A stretch of DNA of 64,000 bases from positions 166,399-230,398 of the forward strand of contig NZ_JAUUTZ010000005.1 in NCBI RefSeq assembly GCF_030678915.1, given 5' to 3'. Below the pieces are notes generated by a model, which did no database searches, was not told the DNA's origin, and saw only the letters and a list, made by a program, of their open reading frames with translations. A program made the translations under genes and the position numbers. Numbering within the stretch: position 1 is the first letter of the stretch; every line of letters begins with the position of its first letter. Shown here piece after piece: positions 1-8,988 of the stretch. Origin of the DNA: Paracoccus wurundjeri. GTDB lineage: Bacteria; Pseudomonadota; Alphaproteobacteria; Rhodobacterales; Rhodobacteraceae.

Positions 1-57
1 GAACGCCCGTGGCGCGGATGAAATGTCCCCGGCCGCAATCATCAGAAAGGGGCGGGC

Positions 58-1152
58 ATGTTCCACCCCCGCGAACCGCCGGAATTCATCATGTCAGGAT
101 GCCCGCCAGATATGTCAGACCCGCGAAATGCCGCGAAAAAGGCGGGCCTGATCTATGTGAATGACGACCTGCCCGGCATCACCCGTATCCGTGCGGGCAA
201 GGGCTTTTCCTATCGCGACCCCAAAGGGCGCCGGATCGCCGACAGGGCCGAGCGCAACCGGCTTGCTGCAATTGCCGTGCCTCCGGCCTATCGCGACGTG
301 TGGATCTGCCCCGATCCGCGCGGCCATATCCAGGCCACGGGCCGGGACGCGCGCGGGCGGAAACAATATCTCTATCATCCCGATTTCCGCGCATTCCGGG
401 AACATGCGAAATTCGATCACATAGTGGAATTCGCGCAGGTCCTGCCGACAATCCGCGCACAGCTCCGCAAGGACATGGCACGAAGGGGGCTGTCGGCGCG
501 TAAAGTTCTGGCGACGGTGGTTTTTCTGCTTGAAGACACCTTGATCCGGGTCGGCAACGACGATTATGCCCGTCAGAACAACTCTCGTGGCCTGACCACG
601 CTTCGCGGCCGTCATGTTCAGCTCCACGCCAGCAAGGTCCGGTTTCACTTCAAGGGCAAAGGCGGCAAGGAATGGGATCTGAGTGTCCGCAACCCTCGCG
701 TCGCCCGGATCATTCGCCTGATACAGGATTTGCCCGGACAGCACCTGTTCCAATATCTGGACAAGGACGGCGCAAGACAGAAAATCAGCTCGACCGATGT
801 GAACGATTATCTTCGCGACATCTCGGGCCAAGAGGTGACGGCCAAGGATTTCCGGACCTGGGCCGGTACGGTTCTGGCCATGCGGGAGCTTTCGCGATAT
901 GCGGATTTCGAAAGCGAAGCGGACGCGAAACGCAATATCGGCGAAGCTGTCGCGACCGTCGCGGATCGACTGGGCAACACCCCGGCGATCTGCCGGAAAT
1001 GTTACATCCACCCCCGGATAATCGACGCCTATCTGTCCGGCAAACTCGGATCGGAACGGCGTGGCGAACAGAACAACCGGCGGCAGGTGACAGGGCTGAG
1101 ATCCGATGAAAAACGGGTGCTGAAACTTCTGGGCGGCAAGCGGCAAGCCTGA
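58..1152 (+). CDS. DNA topoisomerase IB (poxvirus/bacterial type)
   Basis: Product of 364 residues. It relaxes supercoiled DNA by cutting one strand and forming a 3'-phosphotyrosyl intermediate, in the cytoplasm and without ATP. The N-terminal half has the short bacterial TopIB N-domain (GITRIRAGKGFSY, VPPAYRDVWICPDPRGHIQA), followed by the catalytic domain with the conserved VGNDDYARQNNSRGLTTLR and FKGKGGKEW blocks; the nucleophile is most likely Y316 in CRKCYIHP. An AAAGGGG stretch precedes the ATG at 58; in-frame ATGs at 91 and 109 are alternatives, and the first 17 residues are not conserved in my recollection of the family. It stands alone, convergent with the next gene. Confidence in the family is high. 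Confidence 0.93.
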   Translation: MFHPREPPEFIMSGCPPDMSDPRNAAKKAGLIYVNDDLPGITRIRAGKGFSYRDPKGRRIADRAERNRLAAIAVPPAYRDVWICPDPRGHIQATGRDARGRKQYLYHPDFRAFREHAKFDHIVEFAQVLPTIRAQLRKDMARRGLSARKVLATVVFLLEDTLIRVGNDDYARQNNSRGLTTLRGRHVQLHASKVRFHFKGKGGKEWDLSVRNPRVARIIRLIQDLPGQHLFQYLDKDGARQKISSTDVNDYLRDISGQEVTAKDFRTWAGTVLAMRELSRYADFESEADAKRNIGEAVATVADRLGNTPAICRKCYIHPRIIDAYLSGKLGSERRGEQNNRRQVTGLRSDEKRVLKLLGGKRQA

Positions 1153-1158
1153 TCCCGA

Positions 1159-1476
1159 TTATGTGGCAATGACATATATGATGACGAGGATCACGACCAC
1201 GAAGCAAATCACCCCCGCTACCCTCCAGCCATCTCCATTGGCCGCTTGGGTCCCGAAACCGCGATCCGGCTGCCCGGGCGTCTGTTCGTCCGACCGGCCG
1301 GAAATCTCTGACCGGCGCGCATGGCGGACCTGTTCGGCTGTAGGAGGAAAGCCCGAAGCCTCGTCATCCGTTCCAAGCGGCGCGGCGGCGGGATCGGGGA
1401 AATCAACCTTGTCCTTCGCCCGCCCCCGATCGATATCCTGACGCAGCCGTTCGGAGTGATCCGTTTTTCTGACCAT
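1159..1476 (-). CDS. small hypothetical protein with C-terminal membrane anchor
   Basis: Product of 105 residues. The N-terminal part is charged (MVRKTDHSERLRQDIDRG), the middle holds the PDPAAAPLGTDDEA stretch that I recognise from short uncharacterised alphaproteobacterial proteins, and the last about 18 residues (VAGVICFVVVILVIIYVIA) form one transmembrane segment with almost no tail, so it would be a tail-anchored inner-membrane protein. The ATG at 1476 is preceded by GGGAG at a good distance; a TTG nine codons upstream is less likely. No function can be assigned. It ends tail-to-tail with the topoisomerase gene. Confidence 0.7.
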   Translation of the reverse strand: MVRKTDHSERLRQDIDRGRAKDKVDFPDPAAAPLGTDDEASGFPPTAEQVRHARRSEISGRSDEQTPGQPDRGFGTQAANGDGWRVAGVICFVVVILVIIYVIAT

Positions 1477-1524
1477 GCGTGACTCCCTGTGGCCGCTCGT
1501 CAAACAGAGGAAGTTGGCCGGGGA

Positions 1525-2376
1525 TCATCCATCCCACCAACCGCCCCGCCCTATACAGTGCTGAACATGTTTCGCGGCTTCATCATCCTGATCGTCATGC
1601 TTCGATTGGCCGGCATCCCCCTGCCGCTTCTGCCCGGCGCTGCAGGGGCCCTTGACCGTACCGTCATCGACCGAAACGTCATCGGCCCTCGGGTCGGGCG
1701 CTTGGCCCGGATCGTGGTCACGCAAAGGAAGCGGCCGGGGCAATGGCGTTGTCCCGGCATGTTTTGGCGTTTTCCCGGTACTCAGATGACGAAGTTTCAA
1801 CTTCGTCCTTCCCGGTTCATCCACCAGCAAATCCTTGTGATCCAGATAGAACTCGCCCACGATTCTGGCACTGACGCCGGCAGCTTTCATCTTGTCGATC
1901 AGTCCTTTTTCGGATCGCTCCTCGTCTTCGATGAAGTTATGGATAATCTTCCCGGCCACGCGTAACCGCGCAATATCCACGTATTTCTCGTACGGAACCC
2001 GGGTATTTAACAGAAACGACACAAGGTCGGCGACGACTTCCGCATCCGCAAGCGGTTCGTAAGTCCGCAAGCCCATATGACAGGCTTCCTCATACAGAAC
2101 CTGATGCAGGACTTCGTGCTTCCTCCAACATTCAAGCAGGTTTTTCTGCAAGTTTTCAGCTTGTTCGGTGCTGGTAATATTTTCGCTTTCCCGAACGAGA
2201 GCCTTCAGTTCCCGATGCTGCTTCTTCAGTAATTCGAAGCCATCTTCTTCCACGTCATCAGCGGAATCCCGATCCATCCCGCGATCCGCCGCACCGGCAG
2301 ACTGCGATATTGCGGCATCTGTCGCACGATCGGTCGCGGCAGCCGGTTTTGGCACCTGTTTTCTCTCTGATATCAT
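1525..2376 (-). CDS. hemerythrin HHE-domain protein
   Basis: Product of 283 residues. Residues about 45-180 form a four-helix hemerythrin-like domain: LLKKQHRELKALVRE, a second helix with WRKHEVLHQVLYEE, and a last helix with KIIHNFIEDEERSEKGL, giving the His/Glu ligands expected for a di-iron site. The N-terminal 40 residues and the C-terminal about 80 residues are low-complexity and charged. Such proteins bind oxygen, NO or iron or sense redox stress; the exact role is not known here. The ATG at 2376 has GGGAGGA upstream and is preferred over the longer frame. It sits beside topoisomerase IB, a neighbourhood I associate with stress genes in Rhizobiales and Paracoccus. Confidence 0.8.
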   Translation of the reverse strand: MISERKQVPKPAAATDRATDAAISQSAGAADRGMDRDSADDVEEDGFELLKKQHRELKALVRESENITSTEQAENLQKNLLECWRKHEVLHQVLYEEACHMGLRTYEPLADAEVVADLVSFLLNTRVPYEKYVDIARLRVAGKIIHNFIEDEERSEKGLIDKMKAAGVSARIVGEFYLDHKDLLVDEPGRTKLKLRHLSTGKTPKHAGTTPLPRPLPLRDHDPGQAPDPRADDVSVDDGTVKGPCSAGQKRQGDAGQSKHDDQDDEAAKHVQHCIGRGGWWDG

Positions 2377-2506
2377 CGCCTGATCCTCCCTTCGCGATGT
2401 TCCCTGAACTGCCCCTTGTCGACGAAGTGCCATAACCGGCTGCAACGGAAAATGTTCCCGTCCGATACCGCGCGCATCAGGGCAGCAATTCGCCGCGGAA
2501 ATCTAA

Positions 2507-2863
2507 GAGCGGCCTGCACGGGGAACATCGGGAAAAGCCTTCCGGATTTTCCTGGAACCGGGCCAGACGAGCTTCGGCGGGTCGACGCTTGGGCACAAGA
2601 TCGTCGAGGCAGCGATTGCGGCGCAAGCGATCCGGACACTGGCGCGCAGCCTTCCCGACAAAGAGCGCGACAATCGATACCGGCAATGCCCGCATTGCCT
2701 TGGGGCCGCAACGCAGCCGACTATTTCTCGCCTTACGGGGTTTTCATCGGCCCGGCTTGACGCGACCGGCAAAGCGACCTGTCACCAGTTTCTTATGCTT
2801 TACGGCACCGACGGCACTTCGGTTCTGTCGTGCGCGCCCCGCCCATCCGAATTGCCTATATAA
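2507..2863 (+). pseudogene. orphan coding-like frame without a start codon
   Basis: Between the hemerythrin gene and the next CDS there is an open frame that starts directly after a TAA (2504-2506) and runs to a TAA at 2861. It has no ATG, GTG or TTG near its front. The part up to about 2690 has GC-rich third positions and reads like protein (TSFGGSTLGHKIVEAAIAAQ, AIRTLARSLPDKERDNRYR); the rest is less protein-like. I do not recognise the family. The best reading is the remnant of a gene whose 5' end is lost; chance is not excluded. Confidence 0.25.
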
Positions 2864-2913
2864 CCGGCGAGCCGACCCTTCATCCGGGGGTGGATGGTTG
2901 CTCGCCCGCCCGG

Positions 2914-3894
2914 TTACAATTCCAACTCGGGCCCGTCATACTCGGTGGAAACTTCGATCTCCTTGCTGATCACCTTTTCTTTCAGCGCCTCGATCTGCCG
3001 CCGGACATCCTCGGGAACCTTGTCCGAAAGAGTCAGTGCTACCGCATCGGGATTCTCCAATCCGATCGCCGTGACCGTGCCCGGCTTCCAATCGCCTTCC
3101 ACAAAGTCCCTTACGGCCTCGACGCTTGGGATGCTGACATCGGCGATCGCCGAGCCGACGAAAACCTCGGGCTCCACCTCGGTCCAGTCGATCACATTGC
3201 CGAATTGCCTGGTATTCGTATCCCGCATAGCGTCGATGGCACCCTGACGTCCGGAATTCAGCATGGTGAAGATGAAATCTGCGCCTCGCTCGATTTCGGC
3301 CTTCGCCACACGCGCCGATAGATCGTCGTCGTCCTGATCTCCGGCAAAGATCGTCAGGAACTCGGCATCGGGATTGGTATGCATAAGCCCGTTATAGAAT
3401 CCGCCGCGCCCTTTCAGGCCGGGCGTTACCCTGATGCCCGAAATATGGCCGACGACATTCGTCGTGGTCAGAAGCCCCGCCGCTGCACCGGCAAGCCATG
3501 CACTCTCTTCCTGAAGCACCTCATAGCTGGCCAGATTCGGGCCGCTTACATTGCCCTGCACCACGACAAATGCGATATCCGGAAACTCGGCCGCAACCTG
3601 CTTTGTGGCATCATTGTTTTGCCCGCCATGCGCGATGATCATGTCCGGCCCGTCCTGAGCCAACTGACGCAGAGCATCCGTCAGCAATTCAGGTTCGGGT
3701 TTGATGTCATCAATATAGCTGATCTTTGCGCCGAACTCCTTCTCGATCCTCATGAGGCCATTATACCCGGCTTCCATGAAGCCGTTATCTTCAATGTCCC
3801 CCGGCAGCAGCATTGCAACATTCAGATCATCCCGCTCAGCATAGGCCGCTGTTCCGGCCACTATTGCCAGTGCAGTTATCGCCGACATCTTCAT
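2914..3894 (-). CDS. BMP-family ABC substrate-binding protein
   Basis: Product of 326 residues with a Sec signal peptide ending near AAYAERDD, then the periplasmic BMP/PnrA fold (LNVAMLLPGDIEDNGFMEAGYNGL, PDMIIAHGGQNNDATKQVA, PDIAFVVVQGN, YEVLQEESAWLAGAAAGL, GADFIFTMLNSGRQGAIDA). This family binds nucleosides or related ligands and normally works with an ATPase and two permeases, but none of these is adjacent, so it is an orphan binding protein that must use a transporter elsewhere or be a remnant. No lipobox Cys is visible. The ATG at 3894 has AGAGG eight bases upstream; the in-frame GTG at 3903 is too close to the ribosome-binding site. Confidence 0.88.
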   Translation of the reverse strand: MKMSAITALAIVAGTAAYAERDDLNVAMLLPGDIEDNGFMEAGYNGLMRIEKEFGAKISYIDDIKPEPELLTDALRQLAQDGPDMIIAHGGQNNDATKQVAAEFPDIAFVVVQGNVSGPNLASYEVLQEESAWLAGAAAGLLTTTNVVGHISGIRVTPGLKGRGGFYNGLMHTNPDAEFLTIFAGDQDDDDLSARVAKAEIERGADFIFTMLNSGRQGAIDAMRDTNTRQFGNVIDWTEVEPEVFVGSAIADVSIPSVEAVRDFVEGDWKPGTVTAIGLENPDAVALTLSDKVPEDVRRQIEALKEKVISKEIEVSTEYDGPELEL

Positions 3895-4254
3895 TGCCGC
3901 CACCTCTCCTGTTGGTCATCAATGCCGCAATCAAACCAGATGAACCGGCGTTTTCGGAATGCCGGTTTTGTTAAGGTTAATTATAGAAATCGTTGAAAGT
4001 CTTTTTACGCGTGCATGCTATGGTAATTCTTCGCAGGGCTCATTTCCCACCCTTCACATGCCGCCGCATAAGTCCGGCATGGACAGGAACAGGCTAGACG
4101 AAAACACGCGATTAAAGGGCCAATTGACACCCCGGCCCGCCTTAATCCGGCGGCCCGGCGAGGAACGAGAAACGCCCGGCGTCGTCATGTCGACCCCGCA
4201 AACGATCAAGTTCCCGCCAGCCCGAACCCGTCATCGCCTGCCCCAAAACAGACC
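3895..4254. other. intergenic stretch without a recognised gene
   Basis: About 360 bases separate the start of the BMP-family gene from the end of the small membrane-protein gene. The part from about 3950 to 4040 is AT-richer than the flanks and probably carries the promoter of the BMP gene on the minus strand. The open frames that cross it have no codon bias or family resemblance. Confidence 0.5.
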
Positions 4255-4425
4255 TTACCGTGTTACAAGCCTTAGTATCGGGGTTGTCAGCATGCTGGCC
4301 GTGAACAGCAGAAAGCCCGTCGCAGCCAATATCGACACGTTATGCATCAGCCCGACGTAAAGAAGTGGCACCGCTATGATCGCGACGATGCCCGCGATGA
4401 CCTGGCATATGATTGATTTCGACAT
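4255..4425 (-). CDS. 56-residue hydrophobic membrane protein downstream of the LctP-type permease
   Basis: Product of 56 residues with a perfect AAGGAG ribosome-binding site that begins right behind the stop codon of the permease gene, so it is the third gene of the GGT-permease unit. It has two hydrophobic segments, roughly residues 5-26 (IICQVIAGIVAIIAVPLLYV) and 30-48 (VSILAATGFLLFTASML), joined by a short turn, and a basic C-terminus. This looks like a two-helix inner-membrane miniprotein, perhaps an accessory subunit of the permease. I do not recognise a family. Its short length makes it easy to miss in automated annotation. Confidence 0.65.
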   Translation of the reverse strand: MSKSIICQVIAGIVAIIAVPLLYVGLMHNVSILAATGFLLFTASMLTTPILRLVTR

Positions 4426-4436
4426 CCTGTTTCTCC

Positions 4437-6071
4437 TTATGCAACGAACAAGACAACAGCGCCGATAAGCAGCGCCACGATGGTGAACAGCGGAATCGTT
4501 ACGCGAAGCACCTCACCTTCCCGGCCAAGGATTCCCGCAGTCGTCGTTCCCAGTAAAACATTGCCCGGTGCGATCATGTTGCCCGCGGCACCCCCAGCTG
4601 TCTGAGCGCCAAGGATAGCCGGTTTCAGCAGGCCCGTGGCATCGGCAGTCGAGCTTTGGAACGTGCCGAACAGCAGGTTGGAGGCAAGGTTGGACGTGGT
4701 CATGAATGCCCCCAGCCCCCCAACCACCGGAGCCAGGAAACCATAGGCGGGTCCGGTGGCGGCCGCCGCCCCATGCGCCAGAACCTCGATAGCGCCCGAG
4801 CCGGCCATCACGTTCGACATGGCAATCAATGCGATGACGGCAATTGTCGACGGGATCGATTTGTCCACCGTATTACGCACTATCCGGCCAAACGAGCCTT
4901 GTTTCATGACGCCGATGCGACGAAAGGCGACATAACCGATCAGTGCGGATGCCAGCAGGAACGACCCCGCATGCGTGAAAGGAGCCATCGAGACCGATGT
5001 CGCATCCCTGACAAATCCCAGATCCGTCACCGTTTCCGGGAAATCCACGCCAAATGCAAAGGCGCTCAGCGAGTTCTTCAGCGGAGAGACCAGCAGAATG
5101 GCGAAAGTGATCAGGACCAAGGCGTAATAGGGAATGAACGCCTGATTCAATGTCAGGGCGCGGGGCGAGGCGATTGCCGCCACATCTTGCGGATCGGAGC
5201 CTGTTCCGCCACCGCCATGCCCCGTCCCCTCGCGGGCCTCTTTGGTGAAGACGCTACTGGTGCGGGGTTTCTCGGCCCGATAGCGCGGCAGGCGCGCCAG
5301 AACGAACAGGGCCGCGAAAGCCACGCTGGACGCAACAAAGCCATTCAGAACATCGTTCCATTGCGACAGCGCCAATGTCAGCCCGCCCTGAATCGCGGAC
5401 ATGATCACGATAATCGGCAACCCATGCCACACCCCGCGAGCGCGATCGTAAAGCCAGCAAACAAGAATGCCGCCAAGCGCATTGAGGATCCAGATGAAAG
5501 CGGCTGCATAAAGGGCGGTTTGCGCCGCCAGCAGCGGCTCCATCGCCGTGACTTCCTTGAGGCCCAGCCATGCCACGCCCAAAGTGCCGAAAGTATTGTT
5601 CCACGCATGGCCGATCAGTGGAATGATAACCGCATAAAGCGGACGCACGCCGATGCCCACCAGCAAAGGCGCACATACGGCGATAGGAACGCCAAATCCC
5701 GTGACCCCTTGCAGGAACGACGCGAAAGCCCAGCCGAAAGCCATCACCTGTACCAGCGGATCGGGAAGAACATCGGCAATCCCGTGGCGCAATCGTTCGA
5801 AGGCTCCACCCTCGTCGCTGACCTCGTAAATCAGGATCGATGCCCAGACAACGTAAAGCACGGTGATCGCGCTCCACACACCCTTGACGCTTTCAAAACC
5901 GATGGTTTCCGCGGAAGCCCCGAAATAGAACCAGGCAATACCGACCGCGATCAACCAGGACACCGGGCCTGCCTCGGCCGCTCCCCATCGGCCTGCAAGC
6001 ATCAGCGCAAGCAGGATCAGCAGCGGCAATGCCCCCGTCAACCAGCTTATTATGGTAACTGGTAGTTCCAT
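4437..6071 (-). CDS. L-lactate permease family transporter (LctP/LldP)
   Basis: Product of 544 residues, almost entirely hydrophobic, with about a dozen membrane segments and the LctP signatures (SFLQGVTGFGVPIAVCAPLL, PLIGHAWNNTFGTLGVAWL, MSNVMAGSGAIEVLAHG, GAFMTTSNLASNLLFGTFQ, AILGAQTAGGAAGNMIAPGN). The family moves lactate and related hydroxy acids with protons. The ATG at 6071 follows GGGAGGAAATC; the long in-frame extension upstream overlaps the GGT gene and has no membrane character. Only 37 bases separate it from the gamma-glutamyltransferase gene, so the two are almost surely co-transcribed; the real substrate may therefore be something made or used by that enzyme rather than lactate. 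Confidence 0.9.
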   Translation of the reverse strand: MELPVTIISWLTGALPLLILLALMLAGRWGAAEAGPVSWLIAVGIAWFYFGASAETIGFESVKGVWSAITVLYVVWASILIYEVSDEGGAFERLRHGIADVLPDPLVQVMAFGWAFASFLQGVTGFGVPIAVCAPLLVGIGVRPLYAVIIPLIGHAWNNTFGTLGVAWLGLKEVTAMEPLLAAQTALYAAAFIWILNALGGILVCWLYDRARGVWHGLPIIVIMSAIQGGLTLALSQWNDVLNGFVASSVAFAALFVLARLPRYRAEKPRTSSVFTKEAREGTGHGGGGTGSDPQDVAAIASPRALTLNQAFIPYYALVLITFAILLVSPLKNSLSAFAFGVDFPETVTDLGFVRDATSVSMAPFTHAGSFLLASALIGYVAFRRIGVMKQGSFGRIVRNTVDKSIPSTIAVIALIAMSNVMAGSGAIEVLAHGAAAATGPAYGFLAPVVGGLGAFMTTSNLASNLLFGTFQSSTADATGLLKPAILGAQTAGGAAGNMIAPGNVLLGTTTAGILGREGEVLRVTIPLFTIVALLIGAVVLFVA

Positions 6072-6087
6072 GATTTCCTCCCTTTTT

Positions 6088-6111
6088 TGACGCCTCCTCC
6101 TCTTGGCGTCA
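6088..6111 (-). promoter_or_regulatory. intercistronic hairpin between GGT and permease genes
   Basis: The arms TGACGCC and GGCGTCA (perfect, seven pairs) flank a ten-base purine-rich loop. On the mRNA the first arm includes the GGT stop codon and the second ends a few bases before the permease ribosome-binding site. There is no following U-tract, so it looks like an mRNA-stabilising or translation-tuning stem, not a terminator. Confidence 0.4.
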
Positions 6112-7707
6112 CCAACCCGCTGCGATCCCCTCTCCTCGCGGATCTGCCGCGCCCGACAGGACACCGTTATCCGGATCGATCCTGATCGCGGCCGCATGGC
6201 CGACAAGATCGCTCCAGGGTTCGATAACCTCTACCGGGTGACCCAGTTGCCCGAGCGAGGCGGTGACGGAATCGCCGAACAACGCCTCGATACGGAGATT
6301 GCGGGTTTCTTCGCCCCAGGTGCGGCCGTAAAGCCAGCGAGGGCTGTCTATCGCGACCTGCACGTCATCGCCGAAATCGACGAAGCGCGTCGCCACCGCC
6401 GTACTGGTCTGCGGCTGCCCTTCGCCCCCCATCGTGCCATAGACCAGCAGCGGTTTACCGTCGCGGAACATCATGCCGGGCATCAATGTATGGAAACAGC
6501 GTTTGCCGGCCTCCAACCGGTTCACATGCCCTTCGTCCAGCGAAAAGAACGAGCCGCGATTCTGCAGCAGGACGCCGGAATCGCCCGCGACAAGGCCGGA
6601 ACCGAATTCGTGATAAAGGCTCTGGATGACCGAAACCGCGTTTCCATCGCCATCCACCACCACCGTTGCCGTAGTGTCCTGCCCCATCGGCACAGGCTGC
6701 GCCGGATGCGCCGAACTCATGTCGATACGGCCGGCCAGCTCGGCCGCGTATTCCTTTGACAGCAAATCGGCAAGCGGGATCTCCGCATGTTCGGGATCGG
6801 TCAGATAGCGATCGCGGTCGACAAAGGCGAGTTTGGTCGCCTCGACCACCAGATGGACATAAGCGGCAGGGTCCGATTTCAGTGCCGCCACATCGAAATT
6901 CTCAAGGATATTCAGGATCATCAGATGGGCGAAACCCTGGCTGTTCGGCGGGTGCTGAAAACAGCTGTAGCCGCGGTAATCGACCCCGACCGGATCTTCC
7001 CAGTTACCGCGGTGCCCCCAGAGATCCTCTGCCTGCCAGTATCCGCCTGCCGTATCCAGAGAACGGATGATTTCTTCGGCAACTGCCCCTTCGTAGAAAC
7101 CTTTGCGCCCTTGCCGGGCCACGGCCTCCATCGTTTCGGCCAGGGCGGGAAAACGCATGATCTCGCCGGTTTTGGGTGCACGCCCCTCGGGCATGAATAT
7201 GCGCGCGGTCGTCTTGTGCGCGGACAGGACATCGGCGGTCATCGTGGTGAAAGCAGCCTGCCCGGCGGAAACCGGATATCCGTCGCGGGCATAGGCAATC
7301 GCCCCCGCAAGATCGTCCGCAAGGCTGAGTTTGCCAAAACGCTCATGCGCCATGCACCAGCTGTCGACGGCTCCCGGTACAGTCACCGCCGACATGACGC
7401 CACGCGATGGAATCACGTCATGACCCGCCTTGCGGTAAAGCTCGCGGGTTGCGGCGGTAGCGGAACGCCCCGATCCGTTCAAAGCGTGCAAAGCATCAGT
7501 GCCGGCATCGTAAATCAGCCAAAAGGCATCTCCGCCCATGCCGGTCATATGCGGATAGACGACGCCAAGCGTCGCGTTCACCGCGATCGCCGCATCAACC
7601 GCCGATCCTCCGTTCTGCAGCACTGAAAGCCCTGCAAGAGACGCCAGATAATGAGGCGAGGAAACCATTCCTCGCGTTGCCATTGTCGTGGGGCGTGACG
7701 TTTTCAA
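6109..7707 (-). CDS. cytosolic-type gamma-glutamyltransferase (YwrD-like)
   Basis: Product of 532 residues of the Ntn-hydrolase GGT family, which cleaves gamma-glutamyl bonds (glutathione, theanine and similar). The N-terminal block (MVSSPHYLASLAGLSVLQNG, GSAVDAAIAVNATLGVVYPH, GMGGDAFWLIYD) and the small-subunit region are complete; self-cleavage is expected before T345 in GQDTTATVVVDGDGNAVSV, which would be the nucleophile. There is no signal peptide, unlike the periplasmic E. coli enzyme, so it should act in the cytosol. The start is probably TTG at 7707, six bases after GGGAGGGG; an ATG eight codons later is the alternative. It leads a unit with the LctP-type permease and faces a GntR gene further upstream in the same direction. 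Confidence 0.9.
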   Translation of the reverse strand: MKTSRPTTMATRGMVSSPHYLASLAGLSVLQNGGSAVDAAIAVNATLGVVYPHMTGMGGDAFWLIYDAGTDALHALNGSGRSATAATRELYRKAGHDVIPSRGVMSAVTVPGAVDSWCMAHERFGKLSLADDLAGAIAYARDGYPVSAGQAAFTTMTADVLSAHKTTARIFMPEGRAPKTGEIMRFPALAETMEAVARQGRKGFYEGAVAEEIIRSLDTAGGYWQAEDLWGHRGNWEDPVGVDYRGYSCFQHPPNSQGFAHLMILNILENFDVAALKSDPAAYVHLVVEATKLAFVDRDRYLTDPEHAEIPLADLLSKEYAAELAGRIDMSSAHPAQPVPMGQDTTATVVVDGDGNAVSVIQSLYHEFGSGLVAGDSGVLLQNRGSFFSLDEGHVNRLEAGKRCFHTLMPGMMFRDGKPLLVYGTMGGEGQPQTSTAVATRFVDFGDDVQVAIDSPRWLYGRTWGEETRNLRIEALFGDSVTASLGQLGHPVEVIEPWSDLVGHAAAIRIDPDNGVLSGAADPRGEGIAAGW

Positions 7708-7742
7708 AGCTTTTCCCCTCCCTTTGTGGAATAACAGATACC

Positions 7743-7762
7743 ATAACTGACATGGCAGTTAT
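7743..7762. promoter_or_regulatory. 20-bp near-perfect palindrome upstream of GGT gene
   Basis: Arms ATAACTG and CAGTTAT surround ACATGG, so the whole 20 bases are symmetrical except one pair. It lies 36 bases upstream of the GGT start in an AT-rich stretch (about 7740-7870) and is a good candidate operator, most likely for the GntR regulator encoded just behind it. Confidence 0.45.
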
Positions 7763-7980
7763 GACAAGAAAAACTATGCGCCCTATTTGCGCACCATATG
7801 AAATTCACATAAATTGAGATGATTTTATTTTTAATTACAATATGATGGTTGTCAGATCGAAATTCATCAATCACAACACGGACACGCAGCCCTTGGGCGA
7901 AAAGCAAAAAGTTCGGGGGGCTTTATTTCACTGATTCCCTGAAGCGTGAACGATCTGCCCGGCCCCGGAAAACTGCTGAT

Positions 7981-8748
7981 TCAGCTGCGCTTCATAATCG
8001 CGCGCCGGGTCTGATAGGTATATTCCTCGACATAATCGATCAGTCGGTCCAAAGCCTTGCGGGCAGCGCGTTCGTCATTTGCGGCGATGGCCTTTGCGAT
8101 AGCTGCATGTAACCGGCAAACCTTGGTCAGATCACCGAATTGCTGAAAATTCAGAAACCAGAAGCGCCGTGTCTGCGCCTGTAGCGGCCCCATGGCATCC
8201 GCTGCGTAAATGTTATCCGCGGAACTTGCGACAAGCGTATTGAACTCCCGGTCAGCGGCGATGAATAACGCCTCGCTGCTTTCAGCGGCGGCTTTTTCGA
8301 ACCGCAATTGAAGTTCCGAAAATGCCTTGCAGATTCCCGGATCGGCCAGTCTCGCGGTTCGGCCGACCAGAATACGCTCCAACTCCCGGCGCACCTCGAT
8401 CAGTTTGAAGTGATCATCGACGTCTATGGCCGAAATCACCGCACCCGAGCGTGGATGGATCGTGATTGTCCGCTCTTGCGCGAGCCGCTTGAGCGCCTCG
8501 CGCACTGGCGTACGACCAATGCCGAGTTCGGCGCTCAGGGATTTTTCCGAAACCCGCGTCCCCGGAGGCAGTTTGAGCGTCACGATCATTTCTTCAATCA
8601 GCCGATAGGCGAAATTGGCCTGGGTTTCATTCGGGGCGGGGCTTTCCGCCCGGCTTGCGCCGCGTGATGCCGTAGCCCCGGCGAAAGCGTCGTTGCTGCC
8701 GGCAGCAGCCGATTTTGCCGATTTTTCAATCTTCCTGCCTGATGTCAT
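7981..8748 (-). CDS. GntR family regulator, FadR/FCD subfamily
   Basis: Product of 255 residues. After a low-complexity Ala/Ser-rich N-terminus, residues about 45-110 form the winged helix (FAYRLIEEMIVTLKLPPGTRV, ELGIGRTPVREALKRLAQER), followed by the all-helical FCD ligand domain (LIEVRRELERILVGRTARLA, AADREFNTLVASSADN, LHAAIAKAIAANDERAARKAL). FCD regulators usually bind an organic acid or amino acid with a metal ion. The ATG at 8748 has GGGGAGGAAG upstream; a TTG eight codons earlier is less likely. It precedes the GGT/permease unit with a 270-base gap holding a palindrome, so it is the likely local repressor. Confidence 0.88.
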   Translation of the reverse strand: MTSGRKIEKSAKSAAAGSNDAFAGATASRGASRAESPAPNETQANFAYRLIEEMIVTLKLPPGTRVSEKSLSAELGIGRTPVREALKRLAQERTITIHPRSGAVISAIDVDDHFKLIEVRRELERILVGRTARLADPGICKAFSELQLRFEKAAAESSEALFIAADREFNTLVASSADNIYAADAMGPLQAQTRRFWFLNFQQFGDLTKVCRLHAAIAKAIAANDERAARKALDRLIDYVEEYTYQTRRAIMKRS

Positions 8749-8988
8749 CCGGCTGCTTCCTCCCCTGCCCAACGCGATCCCTTCTCTGTGTATTACCCGA
8801 TCATTCGCCTGACATGCTAATTTTCGCCCGGAACGGAGCCGGAGGGTTCATCGAAAGCTTTTCCCATCGCAGAGGACGTCGAATTGCCCGTCTCGGCCAG
8901 GACCCGATGAACATGAATGTTCGCAACAATCCCGCGCCCTCGGCCCTCGCATTCCGATGGCAGAATGGCTCGGCGGAATAAATGAAAG

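Noticed and set aside
4656..6065. A 469-codon plus-strand frame over the LctP-type permease
   Set aside because: The minus strand encodes an unmistakable membrane transporter; the plus-strand product is a polar Arg/Gln/His-rich shadow.
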